64,000 nt of DNA from contig QEOQ01000253.1 of NCBI GenBank assembly GCA_010279815.1, forward strand, positions 397,977 to 461,976, read 5' to 3'. The stretch comes from Brachionus plicatilis. Its lineage: Eukaryota; Rotifera; Eurotatoria; Ploima; Brachionidae. Under the pieces are notes generated by a model that worked only from the letters and a program-made list of their open reading frames with translations, was not told where the DNA came from and ran no database searches. Positions 1-12,807 of this stretch are shown here, piece after piece. A program made the translations under genes and the position numbers. The number at the start of each line of letters is the position of its first letter. Within the stretch, counting starts at the first letter, position 1.

Positions 1-206
1 CAGTTGTCACATTTTTGGGTGGAGTTGTTTGAAGTTTTTTTTGTTTTTCGGCACAAATTGCAAAAGTCATACGGTTGAACGCCAATCTGATTTTTTTCAT
101 TTCTGGATAAGTAAAGGACAATTTTGTCAATACATGCAGGAATTTTAACATCTGATCTTAGAATTCCTATTAGCTTTATGACTTCGTTAATACAAGTTTT
201 GGTCAT
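1..206 (-). CDS. Partial open frame with paired CxxC motifs, runs off left edge
   Basis: An ATG at 206 on the minus strand opens a frame of about 68 codons with no stop before the window edge. The visible protein begins MTKTCINEVIKL. It later has FCNLC and, near the edge, KCDN, so it may have paired cysteines of a zinc-binding domain. A stop lies upstream of the ATG. I do not recognise the family. Zinc-binding N-termini of this style are common in transposon-encoded proteins, and the palindromic sequence just upstream (262-374) would fit that, but this is inference. It could also be chance in AT-rich DNA, though the composition of this frame is less AT-biased than its flank. Confidence 0.3.
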   Translation of the reverse strand, partial: MTKTCINEVIKLIGILRSDVKIPACIDKIVLYLSRNEKNQIGVQPYDFCNLCRKTKKTSNNSTQKCDN

Positions 207-854
207 TTTGTTTTTTATGTAGAGTTTATAAATCGATTAGCAAATACGCAATTTTTGGTCTATATGCTCATTATGGAGTGATTTTGGCTCCGAAATCACT
301 CTTCCTCGGTTGGTTGAACGAGTGGTGACTGACTCACTTTATTATTTTTCTAGGATTCATTAAAATGAGCATATTGCGTAAAAGACTGACAACTTTCACT
401 AATTTTTTGACTTTCTACAACTTTTAGAAAATCCATAAAATAATTTTGATTTTATATGTATTAAAAGTATAATGTTCATAATATTTTATTTTAGAAAAAT
501 CTTACAATTAAGAAAAAATAATAATTAATTTTTAAATGTCTGATGTGCATCAAGTCTAAGTTATTGAAAAAAAAAATTGATTTACTTTGACAATTTTAGC
601 TATGCATAAACAATATTCAAATATGGCGGGTGTTTCAAATTTGTCTAAAATACAAGTTTCTGATTGGATATTTTTAAATATTTAAAATAATAGCTTGTTT
701 TCAAGTTTGTCTTAAATATTATTCATAAAATATGTATTAATTGAAAAAAACAGAATTTTTAAATAATCTTAATAAAGGAAAAAATTTTTTTTAATTAAAA
801 TTAAATAACAAAAATTAGATTTTTTTGTATTTATTATAAGAATTAAGCAAGCAC

Positions 855-929
855 AAAAAAAATATAATTTTCGAATTTATTGTTTTCTAATTGAAGAGAA
901 AACAATAAATTCGAAAATTATATTTTTTA
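855..929. repeat. Near-perfect hairpin (arms about 32 bp)
   Basis: The left arm around ATATAATTTTCGAATTTATT is repeated in reverse complement about 8 bp later, giving a long uninterrupted stem. It lies directly next to a second hairpin. It looks like a miniature palindromic element or a hairpin RNA source. There is no coding content. Confidence 0.6.
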
Positions 930-935
930 GGCATT

Positions 936-1005
936 AAATTAGCATAAACATTCTGCAGTTGTTAATTCAGCTTAATTAACAACGGCAGAATGTTTATGCT
1001 AATTT
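936..1005. repeat. 70-nt hairpin with a small internal mismatch
   Basis: Arm AAATTAGCATAAACATTCTG pairs with CAGAATGTTTATGCTAATTT. Above a short AG/CG mismatch the stem continues (TTGTTAATT against AATTAACAA) to a small loop. The size and shape resemble a pre-miRNA, but the near-perfect arms and the adjoining hairpin make a MITE-type palindrome equally likely. Confidence 0.55.
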
Positions 1006-1469
1006 TTATCATGATTTATTATTTTGGGGAAAAACATTCACATTTTTAAAGCTTTGATCTAAAACTTTAACCGCTTAAAACAAAGAAGATTTGAAAATTA
1101 AAGGAGTAATACATACTCCTTTTTTTAATACTTGCGCTTATTTCTTTGATAAACAACATTCTATTTTCAATCAATAAAATGAATATGTATTACTAAAAGC
1201 TAAGGTTTATCATCATTAAATTAATTGTCAGTTTTTCCCAAAAAAAAAAATATCAATGTAATTTCTTAATTATTTTACGATTGTTTTTTTTTAATTTTTA
1301 AAAATTAAATTTACTAAGCATATAAATCATGTCAAAAGTTTACTTTATTTTAATTCTATCATTATAGTATTCATTATTTCAAAAATTATTCAATAATTCA
1401 GAAAATTTTCTATTTTAGAATAATATCGACATTTTGCAAATTGATTTGGAATTTTTTATTTTAATTAGG

Positions 1470-1680
1470 AAGCTATACGAAAATTTCGAATTTATTTCGA
1501 AAATTTTTCGAAAGTTATTTGCGTTTCAAAAAAGAAAAGTTTTCTGAAATTGTTTTTCGAGAATTTTTCATAGAATTTTCGTAGTGTTTTTTTTTCATTT
1601 TTTTTTTTCGAAAAAAATTCGAAAAATTTTCGTAATTTTTTGACTTTTCGAAATTTTTTCGGTAGATTTTCGAAAAGTAA
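1470..1680. repeat. TTCGAAAA-rich degenerate palindromic patch
   Basis: TTCGAAA/TTTCGAA words recur many times, and the two ends are loosely inverted (CGAAAATTTCGAA near 1480, TTCGGTAGATTTTCG near 1660). It is probably an old foldback or MITE remnant. No open frame is seen. Confidence 0.3.
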
Positions 1681-3720
1681 TTTGACTGGGATATTTTAGC
1701 ATCTTGTAATGTAAATCAGCAATTTTTCATTAGATACTTTTAAAATTTGATTTCTTATAGTGTAAAATCGTAAATTTAGTTATGAAAATATAAATTTTAA
1801 AATAAAAACCTTTTGGATTAGAAAACAACGCTAGAAATTCAATTTGTTGAAATAATTTTATGACGAAAATAAATTTTAATTTTACCTGATGAATAATTTG
1901 TTTTCAAAAATTTAGAAAGTAACTCAGTTATTGTTGAAAACCAATATTCAGAACTTGTATTGAATCATGAATATTTTGAAATTTTATTTCGTAGGTAAAC
2001 ACTACTTTAAAATCTGTATAATTTTATTTGATTTTTTTTGTCCTCAGAGTAACCTGATAATTGCTGTTGAATCTTAAAACTGCAATTACTCAAACACGTA
2101 AGAACTTTTTCTAAAAACTTATCCTCATAACCACATTTCCAATTAAATATATTTAATAATACTAAATTATAATAAAGAAAAGTACTTAAAAAAAATTATA
2201 TAAATACATACTGAAAATTTCAAAGATTTCAAGATTCTAAAAAAAAAGAAATTGATTTGCATCTTTAAATTAGATAATTAGCGTGTGTTGTAACGTTAGA
2301 TTTAAATTTTAACTAATTTAGATTGATATTTTTTGATTATCGAGCATTTGAAAAAAAAAATAAAGAAAAAATTTAAGTAATTCTCAATCAATAGAAATTT
2401 CAAAGATTTTTAAGAGATTTTTAAAATTTTTAAAAATTTATGTTTTCTCATAGGAAATTTGAAGATTAAAAAAATTGAATATTAACAAAATTTAATTCTT
2501 TTTTCTACTTATATCAAAACAAATTAAAAAAAAATTGTATTGTACCTTTTATTGATAAAACATTGTAAATAGTCAGCAGAAAATCAGCTAGTACAGCCCA
2601 TTTACTTGAAAAAATGTAGGATTTAATCGATGATGAAAATTTGAAGATTATTGTGAAGCTAAACTTTGGATAAAAATATTATTTTTAAACATTATTTAGA
2701 ACCATGAGCAAATTTGCAAAAGATAAATAAAAATTGTCAGAGGGTGCTTTAAATTAAAAAACTGTTAAACCTTTTCAATTATTCTGCGAAATAATTTTGA
2801 ACTTGATTTTAATCCTTAATTTTTGTGAGAGTTGGAGTCAAACCGAAAGAATTATTTATTATTAATAACTTAAACATCTTTGAGAAGCTACTTATTCTTT
2901 TAAACTTGTTTTCAGATTCTTTTGATTGTAAAGACTTGATTGTTTCAATACGCAAAAATCGCTCCAGCAAATCCAAAAACTAACAAATATAGTATCCTAA
3001 TAACATCTCTAAATCACTGTTCTGCATACTTAAAAAAAATTCAAAAAAAGTCAATTCAAATGTCAAACTGAAAAACACACTTGTTAAAAGTCTAAACTGA
3101 CTACTAAATTTGTACACTTTTTTAGGAAAATTTGCTAAAAATGAATTTCACAAGGTAGAAAAACTATTCTACCTTTCTAAATCTTTTTGACATAAATTTT
3201 AAAACAGTCTGAATTCTAGAACAAAAAGAAATGACTTAAAAAGGTTATATGATTTTTCAAAAAAATTACAAAAAAAAAATTTAATGGGGTTTAAAGAATT
3301 AAATATTTATTCGGTTTTCTTTTTCAACAAAAAATTTCGATCATTAATAAAAAGTGGTTTTTAATTTGATTAACTGTTTATTTTTTTATTTATTAAAATG
3401 TGCGTACATTAATTAAATATTTGTTATATTAATTTAATGCAAAAATGAATGGTTAATTTGTTTTTTTCTAAAAGCCGAAAATTATTAAATTTAATCTTTT
3501 TCGTTTTTGAGATAACTTTGCTCAAAATTACAACTGAAATTTTTGGTTAGTCTAAAATAAAATTTTAATTAGATTCTTTTTCATATATTCAACTTTTTAA
3601 AATATGCAATTAATTGTAAAGTTTCAATTTAAATATGGATTCAGCACGAATTAAGTATCAACAAGAATCTTATTTAGTGTTTATCATGTATTTAAAATTA
3701 TTTCCAATTTGTTAAATATA

Positions 3721-3726
3721 TTTATT
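3721..3726 (-). other. Candidate poly(A) signal for LARS1
   Basis: TTTATT on the plus strand (AATAAA on minus) lies about 75 bp past the leucyl-tRNA synthetase stop. In DNA this AT-rich such hexamers are frequent, so this is only a candidate. Confidence 0.3.
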
Positions 3727-3800
3727 GTTTATTTTTTAATAAAATTTTTAAAACCTTAAAAATCCCATGACTAAAAAAACAAATTTTCTACTTTCAGAAT

Positions 3801-6800
3801 TCATTGATAAAATATCACCGGCTTTCCTGGAACAATATCATCAATATTCAATTTGGACGCATTCGCTTCTTCATCTGTAGTGTAGAAAACTCTCAATTCA
3901 TTAAGCTAATATTTTACAATAAAATAAAAATTAACTTTAAATTTTAAAATTAATTTACCTGGAGCGTATTTTGAAGATATTTCAAATTTATCTGCAAAAT
4001 ATCAAATTCATCAAAATCAAGTGTATGATTCAAACAATGGCTTCCTTTTTTTAAGACTTGATCCTTGGTGAATGCAACGAATGGCATTACTTTTTTTTGA
4101 AATTTTTTCAACTCTTCTCTTTTTGCCAATTCGGCCAAAATAGCTTTATTATCCGGAAAAGAATTATTATTGCTTGTATACACTGTTTTCAATGTGTCCA
4201 GAATGATTTGCTGCCATGTCGGGTAATTCTTAGCAACAAAGATAGCACCCTTGACCGGGTGTGTTTGCGCTGGCTTTTCGGCTTCTTTAGATTTACCCTT
4301 AGTTTTGACCTGGGAAAACGATTTTTGTCGATTTCTGAATTCATGTGCTGCTTCCATTAAATAATGTGCTGAATTTACTAGACCTTCGTCAACTGGTCCA
4401 GCCTGGGGCCACAATTCTTTCATTATTGAATGGTCACTTTTTAACACATTGAGCCATATGTGCTCAGTTATATGTGGACAAATTGGAGCCAACAATACCA
4501 ACTGAACTTTAATAAACTGCGTGATAAGACCAAAATGCATTGTCTCGGATACTTCTCGGTATCGGTCTCTTGCTGCCTGCAGCTCGAAAAATCCTGTTTT
4601 CAACGCTTCTTTATACATCATGGCATCAAAGTGTTTTTTTGTTTCTATTATGGTTTTGTTTATTTCACTTTGGAATACTTTGTCCGCATAGGTCTCTAGT
4701 GGAGAATCTTCGCCTCTTAAAGTCGCCTTGTTCTCTATTAAATCCTTACACCATTCATTGAAAGCATACAGTCTTAATAAGTTGGCTTCAGCTACTGTTT
4801 CGACGAAATTGGCATCCTCAACTGAATCACCAGCGTCAGCCAAAGTCATTCTCATTCCATCAGCTGAATATTTTTGAATTGCATCTGTAAGTGTAAGAAA
4901 ATTGCCAGTCGATTTTGACATTTTTTCCGAGTTCAGCAACAAATGACCATTAGCTCTGATTGACTTTGGCCATTTTGCAGGCTCTTGGTCCCAAATAGCA
5001 CAGTGATTGTACAAGAAATAAGTTAAATGATTGGGTATAAGATCTTTTCCAGATGTTCTCAAATCTACCGGGTACCAAAAATCAAATTCTTTTTTCATCT
5101 TGACCAAGACGTCTTTTTTTGCTTCTAGATTGGCTGGTACGGGCTGATTTTGGAAGAATATAAAATTCCAGAATTCGTCAGATAACTCATCAGATTTTAG
5201 ATTAGCAAGGCCCGGTTGGTTTCCGTAAAGATCACTTTGCAAGTAATGACTGATGGTATAGTAAGCCATGTAGATTGTAGAGTCTGATAAAGACTCAATT
5301 AAGTATTGTGGATCCCATGGAAGCTTAGTTCCTAGACCAAATGATCGAGAGCATGCATGACCCTCTAGCCAATCGAGAGTTGCTTCGAAATTTCGCCTTG
5401 ACTCTTCATGGTAAGTATCAACATTTTTTAAAGCGTCTCTCACTTGATTTTTCCACTCTTCATTGCCATAATCCAAGTACCATTGGTTACACAAAGCTAC
5501 CACACATTCATCACCTGATCGAGAAACAACTTGCTTTTCTGGTTCCTGATAAATTTTGGCCTCATTTTTTTCAATCATTTCAGATTGTATCGTTTTTTTG
5601 ACTTCTTGGACCTTTTTGCCGGCGTACGGACCAACTATTAAGACTCCTTCATAAAAACCTTTCAAGTAGACTTTTTCCTTTGCTTCTATTAACTTAGCTG
5701 TTTCATTTTGAGACTGTATTTTTAGATCTTCACACACTTTTGGAGCAGCGAGAGTTCCTAAGCCTTCTATATTCATAATTGGTATCGGATCGAAAGGTAA
5801 AACCATGTCGTCACTAATGTTGTATTTTTCTCTAAAAGGCTTCTTTTTTTTGAGATCAGTCAATGCGGCAAAATCATCCGGAGAATCAGATGGTACACTG
5901 GTGACAATACCAGTGCCTTTATCTTCTTTAATAGTCATCATTGGAAGGGAATAGACACATTCTAGGGAACTCAATGGAGCTTTTAATTTTATACCCATAA
6001 TTTCTTGACCACTTATTTCAGCCAAAAAATTGACTTTTCCCCAATCATGAGTGAAATTTTGGAAGCTCATATTTCGCGCAGCTCGTCTTGTAGAAATAAA
6101 ATACTCGCTATCAACAGTCTCAAACAGAGCGTATTTTATATCCGGATGAACCCAACAATTGGTCTGTCCATACATGGTCTCTGGTCTCAAGGTAGCAGCA
6201 ACCAAATAGATCGGTTTGTGATTGAATTGCCTTTAAATTAAATGATTGAAACTTCATTAAGTATGCAATTTTTTAATTTTTGTTCAAGTTTTAAATTTTT
6301 AATTGAAGAAAAAATAAATAGTTAATTGAAAATTTTATATATTCATATTATTGTATTTTATTGTATTTATTAATTAATTTAAATAAAACAAAGGAAACAA
6401 TTCTTTTTCTAATTATTATATTTTTTTGTCACCAAAATAATCTTGGTTTCTAAAAAATATTTAATGCATAAAAAGGTTGTTAAACAAACGAAAAAATTTT
6501 CAATATTAAAAATTTTCTTAAAAATCAAAAGTCACGTTTGCTCTTATAAACATTTATAGAATGATTAAATTCGAAAGTGATAAAGAATTTTAAATTTTAT
6601 TTAGATCAATTTAATGTACTCAATAGATGTATAAAGAGGGTAAAGTTAATGCACATGTAAAACTTATTTAATAATATTTAAAAAATTTAATAATGGTAAA
6701 AATTATTTGGAAAATTTTGCCAAAATATTGCAGCTGTCTCTTGTTAAGATTAGCTTAAAAAATATTGGTTTCAAAAAAAGCTTGGTAGAAAACCGAAGGC

Positions 6801-8167
6801 AAACAGCCGATAGGTAAAGAATATAAATTAGAATTAAAAAACAACATTTTATATATTAACAGAATATTAAAATGATAAATTGAACTTAATTAATAAATGA
6901 ATATTTATAAAACATAAATGTTTTTTTTTAAAAGTATATTTTTTGGTGAAAAATTGTAAGCCAAAAACAAAGCTAATTAAAAATTGGAATTATTTTGCAA
7001 AATTAAAATAAAATAAAATAAATTTAGAAAAAAATATATATATAAATGTCCTAATTAAGATTGGCATTGAATTTTAAATTATTTTAATTTTGGTTTTTTT
7101 AAAATATAAGGCAATTTTCAATTTTCATTTTTTTACGAAAGCATAAGAACTCTTATTTTTAAAGTTTCAAGGAAATTGAATAATCGGTATAGCTCTTTTT
7201 TTGAAAAAGAAGGTTATTAACAAAAATTTTCTAAGATAATCTCTATCTCAATAGATCAAGCCAATTTATAAGACTTTTTTGTTTTACTCAAATTTTTTAA
7301 ATTTCTTAAGTCGCGAAATCAAAATTTTTAGAAAAATTACTTTAATTTCTCTGGTAAGGGGTCCTGTATAACTTTTAGTTTGATTAAAGTATACTCTTGT
7401 GGACCAACATTTTCTCCCGAGCTTCTATCATGGTCCATACACGGTTGTCCATCTTTTGGTGAATAAATAGTATAGCGTTTACCATATCTTATTTTTTCTT
7501 TTTTCTTCAAAACATTAAATTGCCATCGAACAAATGAATCATAATAAGGATTGACATCAGTGGTTACAAATGAACGTCTCCAATCGGTTTTAAGACCCAT
7601 CAATTTTAAATCGTCCATAGCAGCTGGCGAAAAATATCTAATCCAGTGAATCGGATCAGCAAATTTTTTTATTTCCTCATCATCTAAACCAATACTTTGC
7701 ATTATCTGCCATTGATATTTAGCATTTCCAGATTTGGCAACCGCTTTGGATTTTTTGCTCTTTGATTTATCCTTAATTTCTAATTCTTTGACTTCCTCTT
7801 CAATCGCTTCGACTATTTCATCTTGCGGAAAGTTAGGTGGGTACCCAAAATCGATCATTTCACGAGTCAACTTATCAGCAGCAGCTTTTATTGGCATTCC
7901 AGTGCAGTGAAATCCAAATGGGAATAGACATTTCTTATTCAACAAACGCTGGTATCCGACAGCAAATTCACATTTCGCAAGAGTAAATATATGACCCAAA
8001 TGCAATCTACCATTCATGTAAGGATATGGAAAAGTGACCATATATTTTTCTTGGCCATTATTAGGCGCTTCTTCTTCAAATATTTTCTCATTTTCCCATT
8101 TCGATTGAATATCATTTTCAATCTGAAGCATTGCATTTAATTTCGCGTTGCTCTTTTTGGCCTCCAT
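3801..8167 (-). CDS. LARS1: Cytosolic leucyl-tRNA synthetase
   Basis: Class I aminoacyl-tRNA synthetase that charges tRNA-Leu in the cytosol and edits misacylated products. Three exons are supported: 8167-7341 ([12 protein letters not shown]), 6230-3959 and 3905-3801, joined at GT..AG borders in frame to give about 1067 residues. The HIGH-type signature HLGH sits in [13 protein letters not shown] near the N-terminus. The KMSKS loop is KMSKSTGNF. The editing insert is present ([23 protein letters not shown]), followed by the anticodon-binding region. The protein stops just after [10 protein letters not shown], where animal cytosolic enzymes continue for roughly another 100 residues. The C-terminal domain is therefore missing, or lies in an exon I could not see; a GT directly after the PGKP codons could be a donor. 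The family assignment is very secure. Confidence 0.95.
6231..7340 (-). other. Intron 1 of LARS1 (about 1.1 kb)
   Basis: The donor follows the codons for LPEKL and the acceptor precedes [14 protein letters not shown]. The intron is AT-rich with no recognisable coding sequence or inverted-repeat element. It is much longer than most introns in this window. Confidence 0.7.
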
Positions 8168-10380
8168 TTCAAGATTATTGTCTAAATATTCTAAAAAAAA
8201 TATTCAGCCTTTAGTTAAAAAATTTCTATTTTAAAAAATTTATTGAGACTTGAGCATATGTTGAATTTTTGTTAGTTATATTTCGTTTTTATAATCAAGC
8301 ATGCTTTATTTCATAAAATTTGAAATATATGTGTCAAATTGTGTAATTTTTTAAGCAGAATTTTTCAAAACTATACAGCAAAATTTGATAGACTTGAAAA
8401 AGTGTTTTATTTATTTTTTTTCAATGAATAATTTAAAATTTTTATGAACCTTAGTAAAGTTAGTAAAAAATGAAGAGCATACAATTTTTGAGGAATAATG
8501 AAGATTGCTTCCAATTTTACTTTTAAAAAATATTTTAAGTGAATGTAAAATGCTGCATTGAATATTATTTCTTTAATAAGTGAAATTAAAATGTATCAAT
8601 TTGAGAGAATTTATAGTTTTGATTAAAAAAACCAAGATAAAATCATTGAAAACCAAATTGATAAATTTTTTGATTTTTGAAATTCACAAATTTACACTCT
8701 ACTAACTGGATAGATTTAAAAAAATTCTTTTAATCGATTTTTAAATGCAATTAAATGAAACTTTAAAAATCTCTAGCTTTTCTAAATTGAATAAAAATTT
8801 AATGATTTGCGTTGATTGCTTTGATTTAACTGTTAGCATTAGTGCAGAACAATTATGAAATATTTTTCAAGTAACCAAAAATTAGTTCAGTAAATGCAAC
8901 AAGCTGTTTCTAGCATTTTTTTATCATTTGAAACCTGGAAAGTTAGCGTGGATACTATTAAAAATATATCTATTTCCAACTCTTCACTACTGGAAATTAT
9001 GAATACTAAATATTTTTTCCAAAATTAAGATTGGAAAATTTGGGTCGAAAATAAAGACCATGTGTTCATTAAGAATAGAGAATTGTTTTTAAAATTTGTT
9101 AAGAAAATAAACAAAAAAAATTTTTTCTAATTTTTGATTTCAAATCGCCTAAAATATCAGTAATTTTATTAAAAATATTTATTTTTTTAACACTTAATAT
9201 ATATTTTTATGACTATAGCATGTTTCTTCTATATTTTTTTAAAGTTCCAACATTTTTTAGAGTCTAAAGCTTATTTCAAATATAGAACAATTTAATTTTT
9301 ATATTGATTTGCTGATAGATAGTTAAATATCATTGAGAATAAAAGCTTATATTTTAAGGATGAGACGATTCCGGCTTTAAAAATTATAAATAAATAAAAA
9401 ACAACAGCGCACATTTTTTTACTTACTATAATTCTAGGTGTGCAAAGAAATGGCTATTTTCTTCTATATTTCAACTATTTTTGAAAAAAGTAAATAAGAT
9501 GCACAAAATAAAATTTTTTAAGTCAACTTTTAAAAATACTATGGTAAAAGAATTTTTTGCCAAAATTTAATTTTCTGTTCAAATAATTAAAATTGAAAGT
9601 AAAATAAATATTTTGGTTTCAGCTTTTGGTAAAATTTTATTAGAAGTTTAATTTTCCTTTTTAACTTTGAGTTTTTATTTTAATCTTTATTTTTTTAATA
9701 AATTATCTTGAAGATGGTTTAAGTATAAAATTTATACCAAAAAAAAGGTTGACTTTATTATCAGCTAATTTAAAATTTTTTAAATAAAAATTTTCAATTT
9801 GTAGTCTTTGAATGATATCTATATTTAAAAATTAATTATACATTTTAAGAGCAAAATTTTTTAATCTTTAAAAATTAGAATTAGTAAAAAAATTTAAAAT
9901 TCAGTATACAGGTATTCGAATTGTTAATTTTTTTTTTTTTTGACATTAATATATTTTAAATTTTAAATCGCTAGCAGCAATTAAAGTTTTCATTTGAACT
10001 CAATACTTCATCGAACTTGAAATTTATAATCATGACCTTTTTAAAAAACTTTAGGTCGAGCTTTTGGCGTCAATAATTTAATTTAAATTAAATTATTTTG
10101 AGGAAATTATGTCTCCACGCAAAAGTTTTAGAATTTTTAGACTAAATCATAAGCCAATTCTATTCACAGAAAAAGAAATTTCTAAGGTAAAAATATTTAC
10201 CTAGAAAAAGTAGAAATTTTCATAAAATATCCAGAACGCATGAGCCTAATTGCTAATTACCATTCTCCATAACCATATTTTTAGTTAAATGACTTAGACC
10301 CAAAGCTATAATTTTTTTTTACCATCAAATGTTTAAAATAAATAGAAATTTATTTAGATATATTTTTTCAAAAATCGAAA
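8168..10380. other. Intergenic region, nothing recognised
   Basis: Divergent spacer between LARS1 (minus) and OGFOD3 (plus), so it should hold both promoters. It is AT-rich with stops in all frames. I see no clear TATA/initiator pair, RNA gene or transposon ends. Confidence 0.5.
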
Positions 10381-11550
10381 ATGGGTAAATCTTCAAAAAC
10401 AATTCATCTTAGTCCATTCAAAGAACGCCTCTATATCTTCATCGGGTGCATTCCGATGATTACCGTCATGGCCATTAGCTTTTGTCTTTTATATCAAGAC
10501 TATGCTTTGAACAATTACAATTTTATGGGAAAAAGTTGGCATTTGAGTAATGTGGAAAAAACTTCCTACGATGTTAAAGTTTCATGTATTGAGTCCGAAT
10601 ATTCGGACTTGAGAAAAAAATTCCCATCTTGTGCGCCGAAAAATTGCTTCAGATACTTTACAGATTTTCTTATTAGTGAAAATGAAGGCAAAACTCTTTT
10701 AAAAATGGCGCATAAAGGTTGGCTCCAAACTGATGACAGTGATAGTGCAAGTTTTTTGAGTGTTGAAAAAGGAACCATCATAAATGGAAATTCTGTAACC
10801 AAACTTAAAGAGTAATTTTTAAAAGATAAAATTTTAAACAGCTAATTAAATTTCAATTTAGAAATTTGTATTCCGAAGAAGAATTGTTAACATATAAGTA
10901 AATATCAAATAGATAATAAAAATTAATGCAAATTTCTGTTTATAACTTAATGTTAATTAAAAATTTTTTCAAGTCAGTTACTGATATTTGAAAAATGATA
11001 ATCTTGAATTGTGAGAAAACCTGCAATTCAGGAAAACAATGTACATGTAGTTATAAACAAAAGTTTACAATCATTTAATAAGAATTTTTTTTAAAGGAAT
11101 GTGAAACAATCAATTTTAAATCATGTTAAAACAAAATTTGGTGTAAAAAATCTTTATTTGACAAATGAAAATCAATTTACCAAATTATCAAATAACAATC
11201 CAAAATCTGAGCAGTCAAAATATTGGATACCCAAAATTGATAAAGTAATTTTAAATTGAAAATATGTAATTCTTAATAAAGTAAAAAATCTTTATTAGAA
11301 TGATCGTGAATGGCAACAATACTCAGTAATTTTGTTTTTAAATGACTTTATGGCTGATTTTTATGGAAGTAGAGAAGTTTTTGAAAATTTAAACTCATCC
11401 ATGATTTTAACCATTCAGCCAAAACTAGCCAGAGTTCTAGTGTATTCACCAGGATCTGAAAATAAGCATTTTTTTGAGCGTTTAGAATATGGCATTAGCT
11501 ACGCAATAAGAATACCTCTTACATGTGATGAAAAAATCAAGAGCAATTGA
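10381..11550 (+). CDS. OGFOD3: OGFOD3-like prolyl-4-hydroxylase-fold membrane protein, probably inactive
   Basis: Four exons (10381-10811, 10862-10897, 11097-11244, 11299-11550) join in frame to give about 288 residues. The N-terminus has one membrane segment (IFIGCIPMITVMAISFCLLY), as expected for a type II membrane protein. Then come CAPKNCFRYFTDFLISENEG and a C-terminal jelly-roll region containing FYGSREVF and PGSENKHFFERLEYGISYAIRIPL. These match the OGFOD3 family of Fe(II)/2-oxoglutarate dioxygenases. In that family the iron motif reads approximately YWHxHVDK. Here it is YWIPKIDK, so the His of HxD is gone. The 2OG-binding Arg before YAI is Ser here. The distal His (ENKH) remains. The fold is likely conserved but catalysis is doubtful. 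Confidence 0.85.
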
Positions 11551-11599
11551 CAAATGTCTAAAGCTCATTAATCTCATTTATTTTTGTCTTAAAGTTTTG

Positions 11600-11605
11600 A
11601 ATAAA
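11600..11605 (+). other. Candidate poly(A) signal for OGFOD3
   Basis: AATAAA lies about 50 bp after the OGFOD3 stop codon, a typical distance. Confidence 0.45.
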
Positions 11606-12807
11606 AATAATAAAACATTTTTTTATCTCAATAAATTAAGTCCATTTTTTTCCATTTAACTTTCATTTATTTATGTGATATAATTAAAAATAAATAAAAA
11701 AATTTTATTTTCAATAAATTTTGTCTGAAAAAATTAATATGCGAAAAGATTTTAAAAATGTATCAATCATCTTTCAATCCAAATAACAAAGGTAAAATGA
11801 AACATTTCTTATCGTTTTCAAGCTCTATTAAATGTTGTTAATCATAAATGTTTTTATCTAGGGCAATTTTTAATGAGTTAAAGGGATAAAAACTTTTGAA
11901 AATTTTAAATATTTTTTCTTTTAATTTTTTTTTGAGATTTATTTTTCAAAAATTTCTAAATTCCGGATTACAAAATTATAGATTATTAGTTGAGTCTATT
12001 TGATACGTTAAAGCAAAATTTTTATCTGGCTTTTAAGTTTTTATTCCATAGAATTAAATTGTTCATGTTAAATTTTTACTCTTTTGCTAGAGGATAAAAA
12101 TTAATAAAGATAATCAAAAAGAATATCTGGATTGAAGTATTTAGTTAACAAATAGATTTTAATGGGGTGAAATTTAGATTTAAAAATTTAATTGAGTTTG
12201 ATTTGTTTTTACAATAAATTCATGAAATATCCTTTAGTTGTTTGTAAAAAAATGGTTGTCCTTAAAATACGGACTCCGATAATTTTTTAATTAGGATCGA
12301 AAAAATTTCAAAACTTTAAAAAAAAAAATTTGAACCTTGGGAATCTTCACTAGAAGCCTGATTATCACAAATACATTTTTGACAATAAACCCTGATTATT
12401 TTTGCCTTCTCCAATTTTTTCCCACAATATAAAATTGCAATTTTGAGTGATCGATCCTGAGGAATCCGAAAATAAAATAAGATTTCTTCTATCTGAATTA
12501 GATTTTAAAATTAATTTATGCTTTTTTTTTTTAGATTTTGTTAAATATTTATTACACCTCTAAATCGAATATAAGGAAAAGTTTAAAATTAAATTTTTGC
12601 TATCTTTTTTAACTTTAAATGTATTATTCGATGATTAAAGGTATTAGTTGTCATAAAATTTAGTTATAAGTCATTTGATGCATCGCACAAAGTCAAACAA
12701 AAAAAAAAATATCAATTAATAAATAAACTTTATCAGTTAAAAAAATTAAGAAATCAATTGTATACAGCGTTTCTAATAAAAGAGTAACGCAAAAAAAGCT
12801 GCATTTA
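11606..12807. other. Intergenic region, nothing recognised
   Basis: AT-rich spacer downstream of OGFOD3. No gene or repeat boundary could be supported. Confidence 0.5.

Larger units (their letters stand above)
207..3800. other. AT-rich intergenic region
   Basis: No gene is supported here. It contains a short inverted repeat (TATGCTCATT near 262 against AATGAGCATA near 365), two hairpins at 855-1005 and a TTCGAAAA-rich patch near 1470-1680, listed separately. The rest is A/T-rich sequence with dense stops on both strands. If leucyl-tRNA synthetase has further 3' exons beyond its apparent stop they would lie here, but I could not find one. Confidence 0.5.

Noticed and set aside
4058..4360. Plus-strand frames across the LARS1 exon (also similar frames over ACLY and USP7)
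   Set aside because: They are the reverse frames of well-conserved coding exons and show no independent motif.
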